A stretch of 64,000 nt of DNA from NCBI GenBank assembly GCA_035379945.1, contig DAOSWG010000008.1:8419-72418 (forward strand), given 5' to 3'. This document shows positions 1 through 8,523 of this stretch, one piece after another. The notes below the pieces were generated by a model. That model was not told where the DNA came from, did not search any database, and worked only from the letters and a program-made list of their open reading frames with translations. Positions within the stretch are counted from its first letter, which is position 1. Every line of letters begins with the position of its first letter. Origin of the DNA: JAAYZB01 sp035379945 (GTDB lineage: Bacteria > Bacillota_I > Bacilli_A > Izemoplasmatales > Hujiaoplasmataceae). Both the position numbers and the translations under genes were made by a program.

Positions 1-688
1 CATCAATTAATTTGTCTCTAAATTTATGTTCGTTAGAATCTTGCTTGTGCTTAGTCGGATTCATTCTTGTAATAGAACCTTTTAAGACGATAAATTTCTC
101 ATCGACATATACACCTTCAGCATTCCAAAGTTTCTCTTTATTTTGAAAGTAAAAATGAGGATGTTCTTCTAGTTCTTCTTTTTCAATTTCTGGTACGAAA
201 ACACTAAATCCAAGCGACTTGATAAGAGTCTGAATGGTCTCAAAGTAAATGAAACATTCATTCATCTTAGATTCAGGTATAGTTGTTGATTTCCCACCAT
301 TACCATTATGCACAACAAACCGATCTACTTCTTTTGCTTTATCAATCATTAATTGCTCTAAGAAGGTCAAGTGCGCCTTATCAAATGTTCCACCTAAATT
401 CTGAATAGTATAGGCAGCTTCCCAAAAATCTTTCTCTTTCTTATGTTGGACTAAACGAGTATATAGTGACTCTGTTTCACCGATATATACAGAATTATTA
501 CCATCTTTATCTTTTCCAACCAAGATGTAACAACCCATTCTTTCGAGTTCTTTTCTTTGGTTTTCAATTTCTGATTTTTGCAAAAAGACTATTCTAATAG
601 CTTCAGTAGTTATTCTTGCATGAGAGACCTTATTGGGATCTCCAGTAGGCAGATATATTTCTATAGTTTTTGCTTTAATTTGTGACAT
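1..688 (-). CDS. GIY-YIG nuclease domain protein, C-terminus cut by window edge
   Basis: Read leftward from an ATG at 686-688, with an AAGGAGAG ribosome site just upstream; it runs open off the window start, giving 229 visible codons. After about 45 residues the protein shows a GIY-YIG core: CYILVGKD, then NSVYIGETESLYTRLVQHK, with the expected YIL..YIG spacing and an Arg in the following helix. A later Glu (TFLEQLM) could be the metal-binding residue. The rest resembles the GIY-YIG plus DUF4357 architecture often found beside type I restriction systems. GIY-YIG domains cut or nick DNA. It lies about 30 bp downstream of hsdR on the same strand and is probably co-transcribed, so an accessory defence role is inferred. 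The substrate cannot be told from sequence. Confidence 0.75.
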   Translation of the reverse strand, partial: MSQIKAKTIEIYLPTGDPNKVSHARITTEAIRIVFLQKSEIENQRKELERMGCYILVGKDKDGNNSVYIGETESLYTRLVQHKKEKDFWEAAYTIQNLGGTFDKAHLTFLEQLMIDKAKEVDRFVVHNGNGGKSTTIPESKMNECFIYFETIQTLIKSLGFSVFVPEIEKEELEEHPHFYFQNKEKLWNAEGVYVDEKFIVLKGSITRMNPTKHKQDSNEHKFRDKLID

Positions 689-720
689 TTTCAGCTCTCC
701 TTACGACAAAAATAATACAG

Positions 721-3700
721 TTATAATCCAAAGAATCTATTAAAGAAATCTATTAGTTTGCCAAGGACACTTTGTTTCTTTTGACTTCTAGATACTCCAC
801 CATTGTTTTTACCAAACATTGATACAGGCTTCATAACCTTTACGATTGCAGTGCCAGATTCTTTTATTTCTCCGGTCTTGAATGCTTGGTCGATGAATTT
901 AAGTGTTTCAGTTGGAACAAGATCTTCTTCTTGAATAATCTTATCAAGTTCTTCTTTTTTCTTGCTATTAATATATGATTTCCATTCATCTGTTACAGAA
1001 GCATCCACTCTCAATGAATCTATAAAGTTTAGAATTAAATCCTTCTTATTTCTTAGAGACGGAGATGCATCAATTGCTTTATTGATTTCAACTTTTTTAT
1101 CTTGTGTATTATCTTCGTGATATTTAGCAACCAGTAACAATATGTAATCAATGTTAACTTCTACAGATTTTACAAGTTCGATTTCAAATTCAATCTCTTC
1201 AGATATAGATTCAGCATCACCTTTTTTAGTGCGCTTAATCTTTTCATATATACCAAGGTACATACTTTGATAGTCTTGATAATCAAAATCACTGATGATT
1301 TCTTTGCCTTTAAAGTCATCGAAACTTTGTAAAACGTTTCTTGTTTTCAATATTTGATTAAATAGTGAAATAAATGCTTTTTCAGCTTGTTCACCAATGA
1401 TATCTTGTCCTATCGGGTATTTTGTTAAAAGTTCTTGGACAAGGTTTTTATAACCCTTAAATTCATCATAACCATGGTAATATTCGTTAAATGATTTAAG
1501 CAGAACAATGCCACCCGCATCCTTATCACCAAAAATACTAATAGCCTCATTAACTTGATGTTCTAGATTTCTGAAGCACACAACGTTACCAAATGTCTTA
1601 ATAGAGTTTAAAATACGATTTGTACGAGAGAATGCTTGAATTAGACCATGCATTCTTAACTTCTTATCTACCCATATGGTATTTAGTGTTGTTGCATCAA
1701 ATCCAGTTAAAAACATATTGACAACGATTAAAAGATCGATTTCTTTGTTCTTAACTCTTAAGCTTAAATCTTTATAATAGTTTTGAAACTTATCACTTGA
1801 AGTATCATAGCTTGTGCCAAACATTGTATTATAATCAACGATTGCACTTGCTAAAAAATCTCTAGAGCTTTGATCTAGATTATCAGTATTTTCGTTATTT
1901 TCTTCATAAGTTCCATCTAACTCTTCATTAGCCTGATAACTATAGATCATAGCAACTTTCAGTCTCTGATCCGGAATAAGTAATTCTTGTTGCTTCTTGA
2001 ATTCTGCATAATATCTTTTAGCAGCTTCAATTGACGCAACTGCAAAGATAGAATTAAAGCCCGTTATTTTTAATAATTGTTTCTTTTCTTTAGCTGAATC
2101 TAAAATAGACTGGTATTTTGCTTTAGCAACTTCTTCAATGTTTAGTGTTCGACTAAAATCATACGCTTTTTCATTTCTCTTTGTCTTTTGAGCGAAGTGT
2201 TCTAAAACATACTTAACATTTTCTGAGATTCTTCTTGGATCTAATAAAGCCTCTTCACGCTTAATGTTAAAGACTTCTTCGCTGTCATCAATTGCTTCAG
2301 ATGCTTTTGCAGTGTTTAGATAGTCAATTCTAAATGGTAAGACATTACCGTCATGGATAGCATTAACAATGGTATAAGTATGAAGTTTTCGACCAAAGAC
2401 CTGTTCAGTAGTCTTAAGTGTTGGAAACTTATTGTGAGTTGTTGTGTTTAGTGCAAATATCGGTGTACCAGTGAATCCAAAGATATAGTAACGCTTGAAT
2501 GCTTTAATGATTTCTAAATGCATCTCACCAAATTGTGAACGATGACACTCATCAAAAATTAAAACAATATCATCCATGAAAATATCATGTTTCGGATTCT
2601 TCTTTATAAAGATTGAAAGTTTTTGAATGGTTGTAATGATAATCTTCGAATTAGGATTCTCTAACTGTTTCTTCAACACTGAAGTACTCGTATTAGAGTT
2701 AGCAGCACCTTTTTCAAACTTATCATATTCCTTCATCGTTTGATAATCTAGATCCTTACGATCGACAACAAAGAGAACTTTCTTTACAAAATCTAGTTCA
2801 GTAGCTAGTCTTGCAGTTTTAAATGATGTTAACGTCTTACCTGAACCTGTAGTATGCCAAATGTATCCACCTGCATCAATCGTACCCACTTTTCTAGTGT
2901 TTTTTGCGATATGGATTTGATTGATGATTTTTTCAGTAGCTGCAATTTGGTATGGTCTCATAACTAGTAATGACTCATCAACCGTGAATATACAGTATTT
3001 TGTCAGTATGTTTAAGAGTGTGTGCTTAGAAAAGAACGTGGAAGCAAAGTCAGCTAGATCTTTGATGTTCTTGTTACTAGCATCTGCCCAGTAACTTGTA
3101 AACTCAAAAGAGTGGCTAGTCTTTTTCTTATTTGACTGACTATTCACGTTTTCTTTGGATGCAAGTTCTCTTGTTGTATTGGAATAGTATTTAGTATCGG
3201 TACCATTTGAAATGACAAAGATTTGAGCATATTGATACAAGCTATTACCAACCCAGAAGCTTTCTCTTTCATATCGGTTAATCTGATTGAATGCTTCTTT
3301 AATAGAAACACCGCGACGCTTTAATTCAATATGAACAAGCGGTAATCCATTAACTAAAATAGTTACATCATATATATTCTTATATTTACCATCAGCTTCA
3401 AATTGATGAATCACTTGCAAGTTATTGTTGTGGATATGTTTCTTATCAATTAAAAAAACGTTAAAAAGAGAGCCGTCTTCTCTTCTTAGCGGATAAATAA
3501 AATCTTCCTGGATCTTCTTTGTTTTTTCAACAATACCCTGCATAGGATTATCTAAGTATTCGTTTAAAAACTTAGTCCACTCTTTGTCAGTGAAAGTAAA
3601 CTTATTAAGCTTTTCTATTTGAATTCTTAGGTTACTTAAGAGATCATCATTACCATGGATACTTATAAATGAATATCCTTGGTTTTTAAGTTGAGCAATT

Positions 3701-3816
3701 AAAGCTAATTCTAGATCACGTTCACTTTGATATGCAGTTTGCCTATTTCCTGGTGATTGATATTCTGCTACAACTGTGGATTCACTTTGTTGTGCAATGA
3801 TTTTCATTTGTTCCAA
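721..3816 (-). CDS. hsdR: Type I restriction enzyme, R (endonuclease/translocase) subunit
   Basis: HsdR is the ATP-driven DNA translocase and nuclease of a type I restriction-modification complex (R2M2S). The 1031-residue protein has an N-terminal PD-(D/E)XK nuclease fold with Asp150, Glu164 and Lys166 (HIELKRRG). The SF2 helicase motor follows: Walker A TGSGKT near 323-328, DECH at 422-425, FTGTP near 449 and the motif VI segment QAFSRTNR. The remainder is helical C-terminal domain. The start is TTG at 3814-3816, placed 7 bases after AGGAGG; an in-frame ATG three codons on is further from that site. It is last in the operon hsdM-hsdS-hsdR, 12 bp after hsdS. All key motifs are present, so it is probably active. 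Confidence 0.96.
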   Translation of the reverse strand: MEQMKIIAQQSESTVVAEYQSPGNRQTAYQSERDLELALIAQLKNQGYSFISIHGNDDLLSNLRIQIEKLNKFTFTDKEWTKFLNEYLDNPMQGIVEKTKKIQEDFIYPLRREDGSLFNVFLIDKKHIHNNNLQVIHQFEADGKYKNIYDVTILVNGLPLVHIELKRRGVSIKEAFNQINRYERESFWVGNSLYQYAQIFVISNGTDTKYYSNTTRELASKENVNSQSNKKKTSHSFEFTSYWADASNKNIKDLADFASTFFSKHTLLNILTKYCIFTVDESLLVMRPYQIAATEKIINQIHIAKNTRKVGTIDAGGYIWHTTGSGKTLTSFKTARLATELDFVKKVLFVVDRKDLDYQTMKEYDKFEKGAANSNTSTSVLKKQLENPNSKIIITTIQKLSIFIKKNPKHDIFMDDIVLIFDECHRSQFGEMHLEIIKAFKRYYIFGFTGTPIFALNTTTHNKFPTLKTTEQVFGRKLHTYTIVNAIHDGNVLPFRIDYLNTAKASEAIDDSEEVFNIKREEALLDPRRISENVKYVLEHFAQKTKRNEKAYDFSRTLNIEEVAKAKYQSILDSAKEKKQLLKITGFNSIFAVASIEAAKRYYAEFKKQQELLIPDQRLKVAMIYSYQANEELDGTYEENNENTDNLDQSSRDFLASAIVDYNTMFGTSYDTSSDKFQNYYKDLSLRVKNKEIDLLIVVNMFLTGFDATTLNTIWVDKKLRMHGLIQAFSRTNRILNSIKTFGNVVCFRNLEHQVNEAISIFGDKDAGGIVLLKSFNEYYHGYDEFKGYKNLVQELLTKYPIGQDIIGEQAEKAFISLFNQILKTRNVLQSFDDFKGKEIISDFDYQDYQSMYLGIYEKIKRTKKGDAESISEEIEFEIELVKSVEVNIDYILLLVAKYHEDNTQDKKVEINKAIDASPSLRNKKDLILNFIDSLRVDASVTDEWKSYINSKKKEELDKIIQEEDLVPTETLKFIDQAFKTGEIKESGTAIVKVMKPVSMFGKNNGGVSRSQKKQSVLGKLIDFFNRFFGL

Positions 3817-3828
3817 ATGTGCACCTCC

Positions 3829-5106
3829 TTAAAAGGTGAGAAGTTTATTTCTATAGTATTCGTACTGTTTTCTTCTTGCGGCGATTTCTGCAGGTAATCC
3901 TTGTGATATCGATGTGACGTATTCACTGAAAGTATCCAGTATTCTTACTATTTCTTCTTGGATTTCTAATGGCGGAATAGGTATCAGAAAGTTTTTTAAC
4001 TCTTCTTTTGTAATGGTCTTTAAGGTGCTTCCTCTAGCTGTCTTTTCTTCTAGAGCAAACTTTTGTTTTAATACATACGCTAAAAATTTTTTGTTTATAT
4101 TTTTATCTGTTTCTTTAAAAACAAGTAGAGTTCTATCGATATATGCTTCATATTGAGTAATGGCAACCCGTCCAATTGTTCCTTGAATGGTAACTATCAG
4201 TGTTCCGATTGGTGCAAATACACTCATTTTTTGTGCTTCAATACTGATTTTTCTCCTTGTGTCTGGTGTCAATAGAAACTTATCGTTTTCCACATCTACA
4301 ACCTGTACAAATGGCATACCATTCTCATCATCATACCATTTCGCTAGTCCATAGGGTTGTGGAAAAGAACCTCGTCGGTATGTTCCGACATCTTCAATAG
4401 TTCTTAATTCTACACCCATGGGGCATAAATCAGCTAGCATCACATCAATTCTTGGTACTCCTACCGAACCAGTGGAAAAATCAAGAAGTTTGTTGCGATA
4501 ATATTCGTACTGTTTGGTTCTTGCTTCTAGCTCTGCTTCTAGCTCTACTTCTAGCTCTGAAAAATTGTCCAAAATTCGCGCTATCTCATTTTGGACTTCC
4601 ATAGGTGGAATTGGTATTTCGACCTTGGCAAAGAGTTTTTTTGAAACGTTATATCTTGTTACTCCATTGGCTGTTTTTCCTATTTGATTTCTTATTTCAT
4701 AGCTTCTGAAAAGATGCTTTAAAAAATGGGGGTTAAAAATACCTTCTTCAGTTCTAAAAATAAAAGAAAAGCTATTTAAATAAATAGGTTCTAGCACTTC
4801 ATCGCAAACCACAGAAGAAATTCCACATTCATCTGGTGTTTCAGAGGAACCTGTAAATAATACATCTCCCTTTTTAAGTTGATGTTGATTTTCATTTTCC
4901 TTTATATTTACGTAGTCAATCACATTTAAGTCAGTTTTTGGATTTTTGTATATATTCATATAAGTAATGTACTTTGAATTACCACCAGCAAAATCATCTT
5001 TTGATTTTCCTGACATACCACCTAATATGACTCCAATTTCCGCAAGCGATTTTTTTTGAACACCGGTAGGGCAATAATCTTTTATAAGTTCCACAATTTT
5101 ACTCAT
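3829..5106 (-). CDS. hsdS: Type I restriction enzyme, S (specificity) subunit
   Basis: HsdS sets the DNA sequence recognised by both methylation and cleavage complexes. The 425-residue protein has the usual two-fold layout: a target recognition domain (about 15-170), a conserved helical spacer (IPIPPMEVQNEIARILDNF), a second recognition domain (about 230-375), and a second spacer (IPIPPLEIQEEIVRILDTF). Each spacer ends in KQYEYYRNKLL. The first spacer contains three tandem copies of a four-residue ELEx repeat, described separately. The ATG overlaps the hsdM stop as ATGA, so translation is probably coupled. The two half-site sequences recognised cannot be predicted here, but the recognition site should be bipartite. 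Confidence 0.95.
   Translation of the reverse strand: MSKIVELIKDYCPTGVQKKSLAEIGVILGGMSGKSKDDFAGGNSKYITYMNIYKNPKTDLNVIDYVNIKENENQHQLKKGDVLFTGSSETPDECGISSVVCDEVLEPIYLNSFSFIFRTEEGIFNPHFLKHLFRSYEIRNQIGKTANGVTRYNVSKKLFAKVEIPIPPMEVQNEIARILDNFSELEVELEAELEARTKQYEYYRNKLLDFSTGSVGVPRIDVMLADLCPMGVELRTIEDVGTYRRGSFPQPYGLAKWYDDENGMPFVQVVDVENDKFLLTPDTRRKISIEAQKMSVFAPIGTLIVTIQGTIGRVAITQYEAYIDRTLLVFKETDKNINKKFLAYVLKQKFALEEKTARGSTLKTITKEELKNFLIPIPPLEIQEEIVRILDTFSEYVTSISQGLPAEIAARRKQYEYYRNKLLTF
4523..4558 (-). repeat. Three tandem 12-bp repeats inside the hsdS spacer
   Basis: On the plus strand the units are GCTTCTAGCTCT, GCTTCTAGCTCT and ACTTCTAGCTCT, back to back at 4523-4534, 4535-4546 and 4547-4558. They encode the ELEV-ELEA-ELEA stretch between the two recognition domains. 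In EcoR124I and EcoR124II, two versus three copies of a four-residue TAEL repeat in the same place change the DNA spacer by one base pair. Gain or loss of a unit here keeps the frame. Confidence 0.9.
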
Positions 5107-6719
5107 TCACTGTCACCTTCTAGATCAGCTACTATTGAATCAATTGATTTTCTTAATGAATCTACTTTTTTAACTATTTCAGATATTTTTAAATTGAGTT
5201 TTGTTATATCAACAATTTCATCATTGTTTTCCGTTTCAATATAAGTATTAACCGCTAGATTATATTCTTTTTCAACTACATCGCTTACATCAACATATTT
5301 TGAAAAATGATCACTATTTGTTTTGTAGCGAACAGAGTCTAAAATCTTTGTTATATTTGCTGGAGATAATTTATTCTTAATATCGATTCGGACAAACTCT
5401 TTACTCGCATCAACAAAATGGATCTTGTTGTCCTTTTTGTTTTTTCTTAATACCATGATAGCTGTTGAGATTGTACTACCAAAGAATAGATCTGATGGTA
5501 ATTGAATAATTGAGTCTACATAATTGTTATCAATTAGATACTTTCTTATTTTTTGTTCTGCTCCACCACGATATAAAATCCCTGGGAACTCAACAATCGA
5601 TGCAGTACCATTTGAAGACAACCAACTTAAAATATGCATGACAAATGCATAGTCAGCTTTTGATTTAGGCGCTAGTACTCCTGCAGGTGCAAATCTCTCA
5701 TCATTAATCAATAATGGATTCGCATCACCTTCCCACTTAATAGAGTAAGGTGGGTTTGAGACGATAGCATCAAAAGGTTTATCATCCCAGTGTATAGGAC
5801 TTTGCAATGTATCACCATAACCAATGCTGAATTTTTCAAAGTTTATATCGTGTAAGAACATATTAATTCTAGCAAGGTTATAAGTTGTTAAATTAATTTC
5901 TTGTCCGAAGAATCCTAGTTCTACGTTATCTTTTCCTAGTATCTTAGCGAACTTTAAAAGTAGAGAACCTGAACCACATGCTGGATCATAGACTTTTTCT
6001 ACATGTGTCTTATCTGGAACTACTACTTTCCCATCTTTATCTGTATATTGATTACCAAAATCAATGAGCGCTAGTCTTGTCAATAACTCACTAACTTCTT
6101 GTGGTGTAAAGAACTCACCACCAGATTTACCAGCATTAGCTGCATACATGGTCATTAAGAACTCATATGCATCTCCAAATGCATCAATCGTATTATCTTC
6201 GTATTTGCCAAGTTTTAAATCATCAATTGCTTTCATGAGTTTTCTTAATCGATTATTCTTTTCAACTACAGTGCCACCAAGCTTATTCGAGTTAACATCT
6301 ATGTCATCAAATAAACCTTTCATATTCTTCTCTGATTCTGTACCACTTGCTGATGATTCAATATCTTTAAAAATCTTTTCTAAAGTAACATTCAAGTTTT
6401 CATCTTGATCTGCTTTTTTAACGACGTTTGAGAAAAGTTCACTTGGAAGAATAAAAAAACCTTTTTCAGATACTACTTGTTCTCTTGCTGTTTCAGCATC
6501 TTCATCAGACAATTTTTCATAACTAAACTGTACATCACCTGATGCTTTTTGGTTTTTATCAATGTAAGTTACTAAGTTTTCTGATATAAAGCGATAAAAG
6601 AGCATTCCTAGTACGTATTGCTTAAAATCCCAACCATCTACTGAACCTCTTAAATCGTTTGCAATTTGCCATATTGTTTTATGGAGTTCTGCGCGTTCTT
6701 GTTCTTTTTTATTAGACAT
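5103..6719 (-). CDS. hsdM: Type I restriction enzyme, M (N6-adenine methyltransferase) subunit
   Basis: HsdM methylates adenine in the host copies of the recognition site, using S-adenosylmethionine, as an M2S complex with HsdS. From the chosen ATG (6717-6719) it is 538 residues. The N-terminal helical HsdM domain (KTIWQIANDLRGSVDGWDFKQ region) is followed by motif I DPACGSG near 245-251 and the catalytic motif IV NPPY near 322-325. The sequence GGEFFTPQEV just before motif I is also typical. This start was preferred because GAAGGGGG lies 7 bases upstream; a longer frame to 6755 would bury that ribosome site. It is the first gene of the hsd operon, and its stop overlaps the hsdS ATG. Confidence 0.96.
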   Translation of the reverse strand: MSNKKEQERAELHKTIWQIANDLRGSVDGWDFKQYVLGMLFYRFISENLVTYIDKNQKASGDVQFSYEKLSDEDAETAREQVVSEKGFFILPSELFSNVVKKADQDENLNVTLEKIFKDIESSASGTESEKNMKGLFDDIDVNSNKLGGTVVEKNNRLRKLMKAIDDLKLGKYEDNTIDAFGDAYEFLMTMYAANAGKSGGEFFTPQEVSELLTRLALIDFGNQYTDKDGKVVVPDKTHVEKVYDPACGSGSLLLKFAKILGKDNVELGFFGQEINLTTYNLARINMFLHDINFEKFSIGYGDTLQSPIHWDDKPFDAIVSNPPYSIKWEGDANPLLINDERFAPAGVLAPKSKADYAFVMHILSWLSSNGTASIVEFPGILYRGGAEQKIRKYLIDNNYVDSIIQLPSDLFFGSTISTAIMVLRKNKKDNKIHFVDASKEFVRIDIKNKLSPANITKILDSVRYKTNSDHFSKYVDVSDVVEKEYNLAVNTYIETENNDEIVDITKLNLKISEIVKKVDSLRKSIDSIVADLEGDSE

Positions 6720-6771
6720 AAAAATGCCCCCTTCTTGATTTGTAAAAATAGTCAATTATTTCGTTAAACAT

Positions 6772-6786
6772 ATTATAAACATTATA
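6772..6786 (-). promoter_or_regulatory. Probable promoter of the hsdMSR operon
   Basis: Two TATAAT hexamers on the minus strand (6772-6777 and 6781-6786) lie 50-70 bases before the hsdM start. The best -35 partner for the first is TTGCAT at 6797-6802 with a long 19-base spacer. A TTGTTGCAATT motif (6814-6824) sits just upstream and resembles motifs in the divergent regulator promoter near 10,690 and 10,780. Confidence 0.4.
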
Positions 6787-6839
6787 CACTATTTATATGC
6801 AAAAAACGACATCTTGTTGCAATTAAAGGCTATCTTGTG

Positions 6840-7286
6840 TCAGTTTTGAGAAAACCCTTTATTATTATAAACTAGCCACAATCTAATGACTTCTTCCTTT
6901 TTTTGGTTGTATGAACTCCTTTTTAACCCTAATTCTTCAAGAATTACTAGCACATTACTCCTATTAATATGTGAATCAAGGATAATCTTTAGTTCATCTT
7001 TAAGTGAGTTTTTGAAATCTTCATACTTCGTGAGTACTTCATTATTTACTTCTAGTTCATCTTCAACCTGATTAATCTTATCAATCCAGTAAAGGAGATT
7101 CTCATCGCCATTTTTGTTTGAAGTTCCTGATCCAATCTGATCGTAAGTGATCCCATGGTAACCTATGAGTTTAACTTTGTAATATTCAAGTTTTTCTTGA
7201 AGCTCAGGTAGCTTTCTTTTAGATCGCCTTACTTGATCTATCCATTTATAAAACGAGTCGTTTAAACCAGTCTTCGATTGATTCAT
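6840..7286 (-). CDS. Phage-type sigma-like/DUF1492-like regulator (putative)
   Basis: A 148-residue, highly charged helical protein. The middle contains KVKLIGYHGITYDQIGSGTS, reminiscent of phage late-gene regulators of the DUF1492/ArpU/RinA type. The C-terminal half looks like a helix-turn-helix (LVILEELGLKRSSYNQKKEEVIRLW split over the last 40 residues). The start is the ATG at 7284-7286, 7 bases after AAGGGAG; an ATG six bases earlier is too close to that site. It overlaps the end of the upstream replication-type gene by about 40 bp in another frame, as in compact phage operons. The family assignment is by resemblance only. It may control neighbouring element genes. Confidence 0.55.
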   Translation of the reverse strand: MNQSKTGLNDSFYKWIDQVRRSKRKLPELQEKLEYYKVKLIGYHGITYDQIGSGTSNKNGDENLLYWIDKINQVEDELEVNNEVLTKYEDFKNSLKDELKIILDSHINRSNVLVILEELGLKRSSYNQKKEEVIRLWLVYNNKGFSQN

Positions 7287-8169
7287 GACCATGCTCCCTT
7301 CTTCTTTGAAACATCTCAAGATTGTTCATTAAAGACTTACGCATGAAGCTAAACTTATCTTCAATAGGTGTTTCTGTTCTTTTTGAATAACTTACTATGT
7401 AATCAATAGCTGCTAAGACATCATCAAATCCATAAATAGATACTGCTTCATCAAAGAGCTTATTGTATTTACCAATTTCTAATGTTCCATCCTCGATATA
7501 CTGGCTTCTGATGATTGCTTTTGTGATGAAGTGATAATTAGGAAGTGAATATACCCCTTTATCCTTTTTATCCTCTTTATCTCTTTCTTTTTTCTTTTCT
7601 TTTTCTTTTTGTGTACTTTTGTATGCAATAACCTCAGTTGAAGTGTCATTATTGCTATCAATAACATCACTTGAAGTATCATTACTGTTATCAATAACTA
7701 CGGTTGAACTCGGGTTATTGTCCGCATTAACTTGTGGTGTCTTTTTGTAGAAATTATTCAACTCAAGCATGGTTTGTTGATCCAATAACCAATACTTCTG
7801 ATGTTCAATTCCACGTCTGCGCCTTGTAGAAAGCGTAAACTGCCGCTGTATCGCTTTTGAAGTGAACACACCGATGCTTAATAGTTCTTTATCAAATAGC
7901 CCGTTAAAACCGGCCCTTAAAATGATTTTTTCTATTTCATTCACACTTGGAGCCCACGCATTACCTATACTCTTTATTAGTGCTTTTGCTGCTTGCTCCG
8001 TTGTCATCTCTAAATAATACCCATGCGCATAAATCATGGTTAAAAGGCGGATGTATACCATCTCGCCCATGACTCCATACATTAAATTTAAATCCGTTAT
8101 CTTTTCATCTTCAAAAAAATTCACATCAAGTGGGAAGTATTGCAGTCCCATTTTGAACGGTCTCGCCAT
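7246..8169 (-). CDS. Lin1244/Lin1753-type (DUF4373) phage replication protein
   Basis: A 307-residue protein opening with MARPFKMGLQYFPLDVNFFE, the hallmark of the DUF4373 (Lin1244/Lin1753-like) N-terminal domain of phage and ICE replisome organisers; the domain covers about residues 1-110. A low-complexity linker follows, rich in Asn, Asp, Ser and Thr with near repeats of SNDTSS, then a Lys/Glu run (KEKEKKKERDKEDKKDK). A C-terminal helical domain of about 90 residues (ITKAIIRSQYIEDG onwards) resembles DnaD-like tails. These proteins are thought to bind origin DNA and recruit helicase-loading factors. AAAGGA precedes the ATG. It suggests the element can, or could, replicate outside the chromosome. 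Confidence 0.8.
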   Translation of the reverse strand: MARPFKMGLQYFPLDVNFFEDEKITDLNLMYGVMGEMVYIRLLTMIYAHGYYLEMTTEQAAKALIKSIGNAWAPSVNEIEKIILRAGFNGLFDKELLSIGVFTSKAIQRQFTLSTRRRRGIEHQKYWLLDQQTMLELNNFYKKTPQVNADNNPSSTVVIDNSNDTSSDVIDSNNDTSTEVIAYKSTQKEKEKKKERDKEDKKDKGVYSLPNYHFITKAIIRSQYIEDGTLEIGKYNKLFDEAVSIYGFDDVLAAIDYIVSYSKRTETPIEDKFSFMRKSLMNNLEMFQRRREHGHESIEDWFKRLVL

Positions 8170-8194
8170 TATTTTAGTCCTTTCACGTTACAAA

Positions 8195-8232
8195 AAGCAT
8201 GCCATTTTCCTATTTCTATTGATAGCATGCTT
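8195..8232. repeat. 8-bp inverted repeat in the gap after the excisionase gene
   Basis: AAGCATGC at 8195-8202 and GCATGCTT at 8225-8232 could form a hairpin with a 22-base loop in the 141-bp gap between the excisionase and replication genes. There is no T-run for a terminator. It may be a protein site or an RNA-processing structure; the function is unknown. Confidence 0.45.
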
Positions 8233-8310
8233 CTGTATATCATTATCTTTTGCTTCCTATGTTTTCCATTTTTATAGCCCTGATACACACATTATCGGCG
8301 TAATAAATCA

Positions 8311-8523
8311 TTATTTATTTTTGCTTGTTTTATGAAGCTCATCAATAAACTTTACGAGATTTTCTTTCGATACTCTCCACCCTGGTCCGATCTTAAATGC
8401 ATGTAGTTTTCCTTTTTTGATATAGGTTGATAACGTTCTTCTTGATACTCTTAATATGTCTGCAACTTCTTCTAATTTGTAATAATCGCGTGTTGGTTCT
8501 TGACGCTTAATTTCGTTTATCAT
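8311..8523 (-). CDS. Excisionase-family (MerR-like helix-turn-helix) DNA-binding protein
   Basis: A 70-residue protein whose core YYKLEEVADILRVSRRTLSTYIKKGKL-type segment (residues 14-40) and following KIGPGWRVSKENLVKFID match the small winged-helix excisionase/DNA-binding family (helix_turn_helix_17). Such proteins bend DNA at attachment sites to favour excision by a tyrosine integrase, or act as small repressors. The ATG overlaps the end of the antirepressor gene by 17 bp and has an AAGGAG site 6 bases upstream. Its position two genes downstream of the integrase fits a role in element excision. Confidence 0.82.
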   Translation of the reverse strand: MINEIKRQEPTRDYYKLEEVADILRVSRRTLSTYIKKGKLHAFKIGPGWRVSKENLVKFIDELHKTSKNK

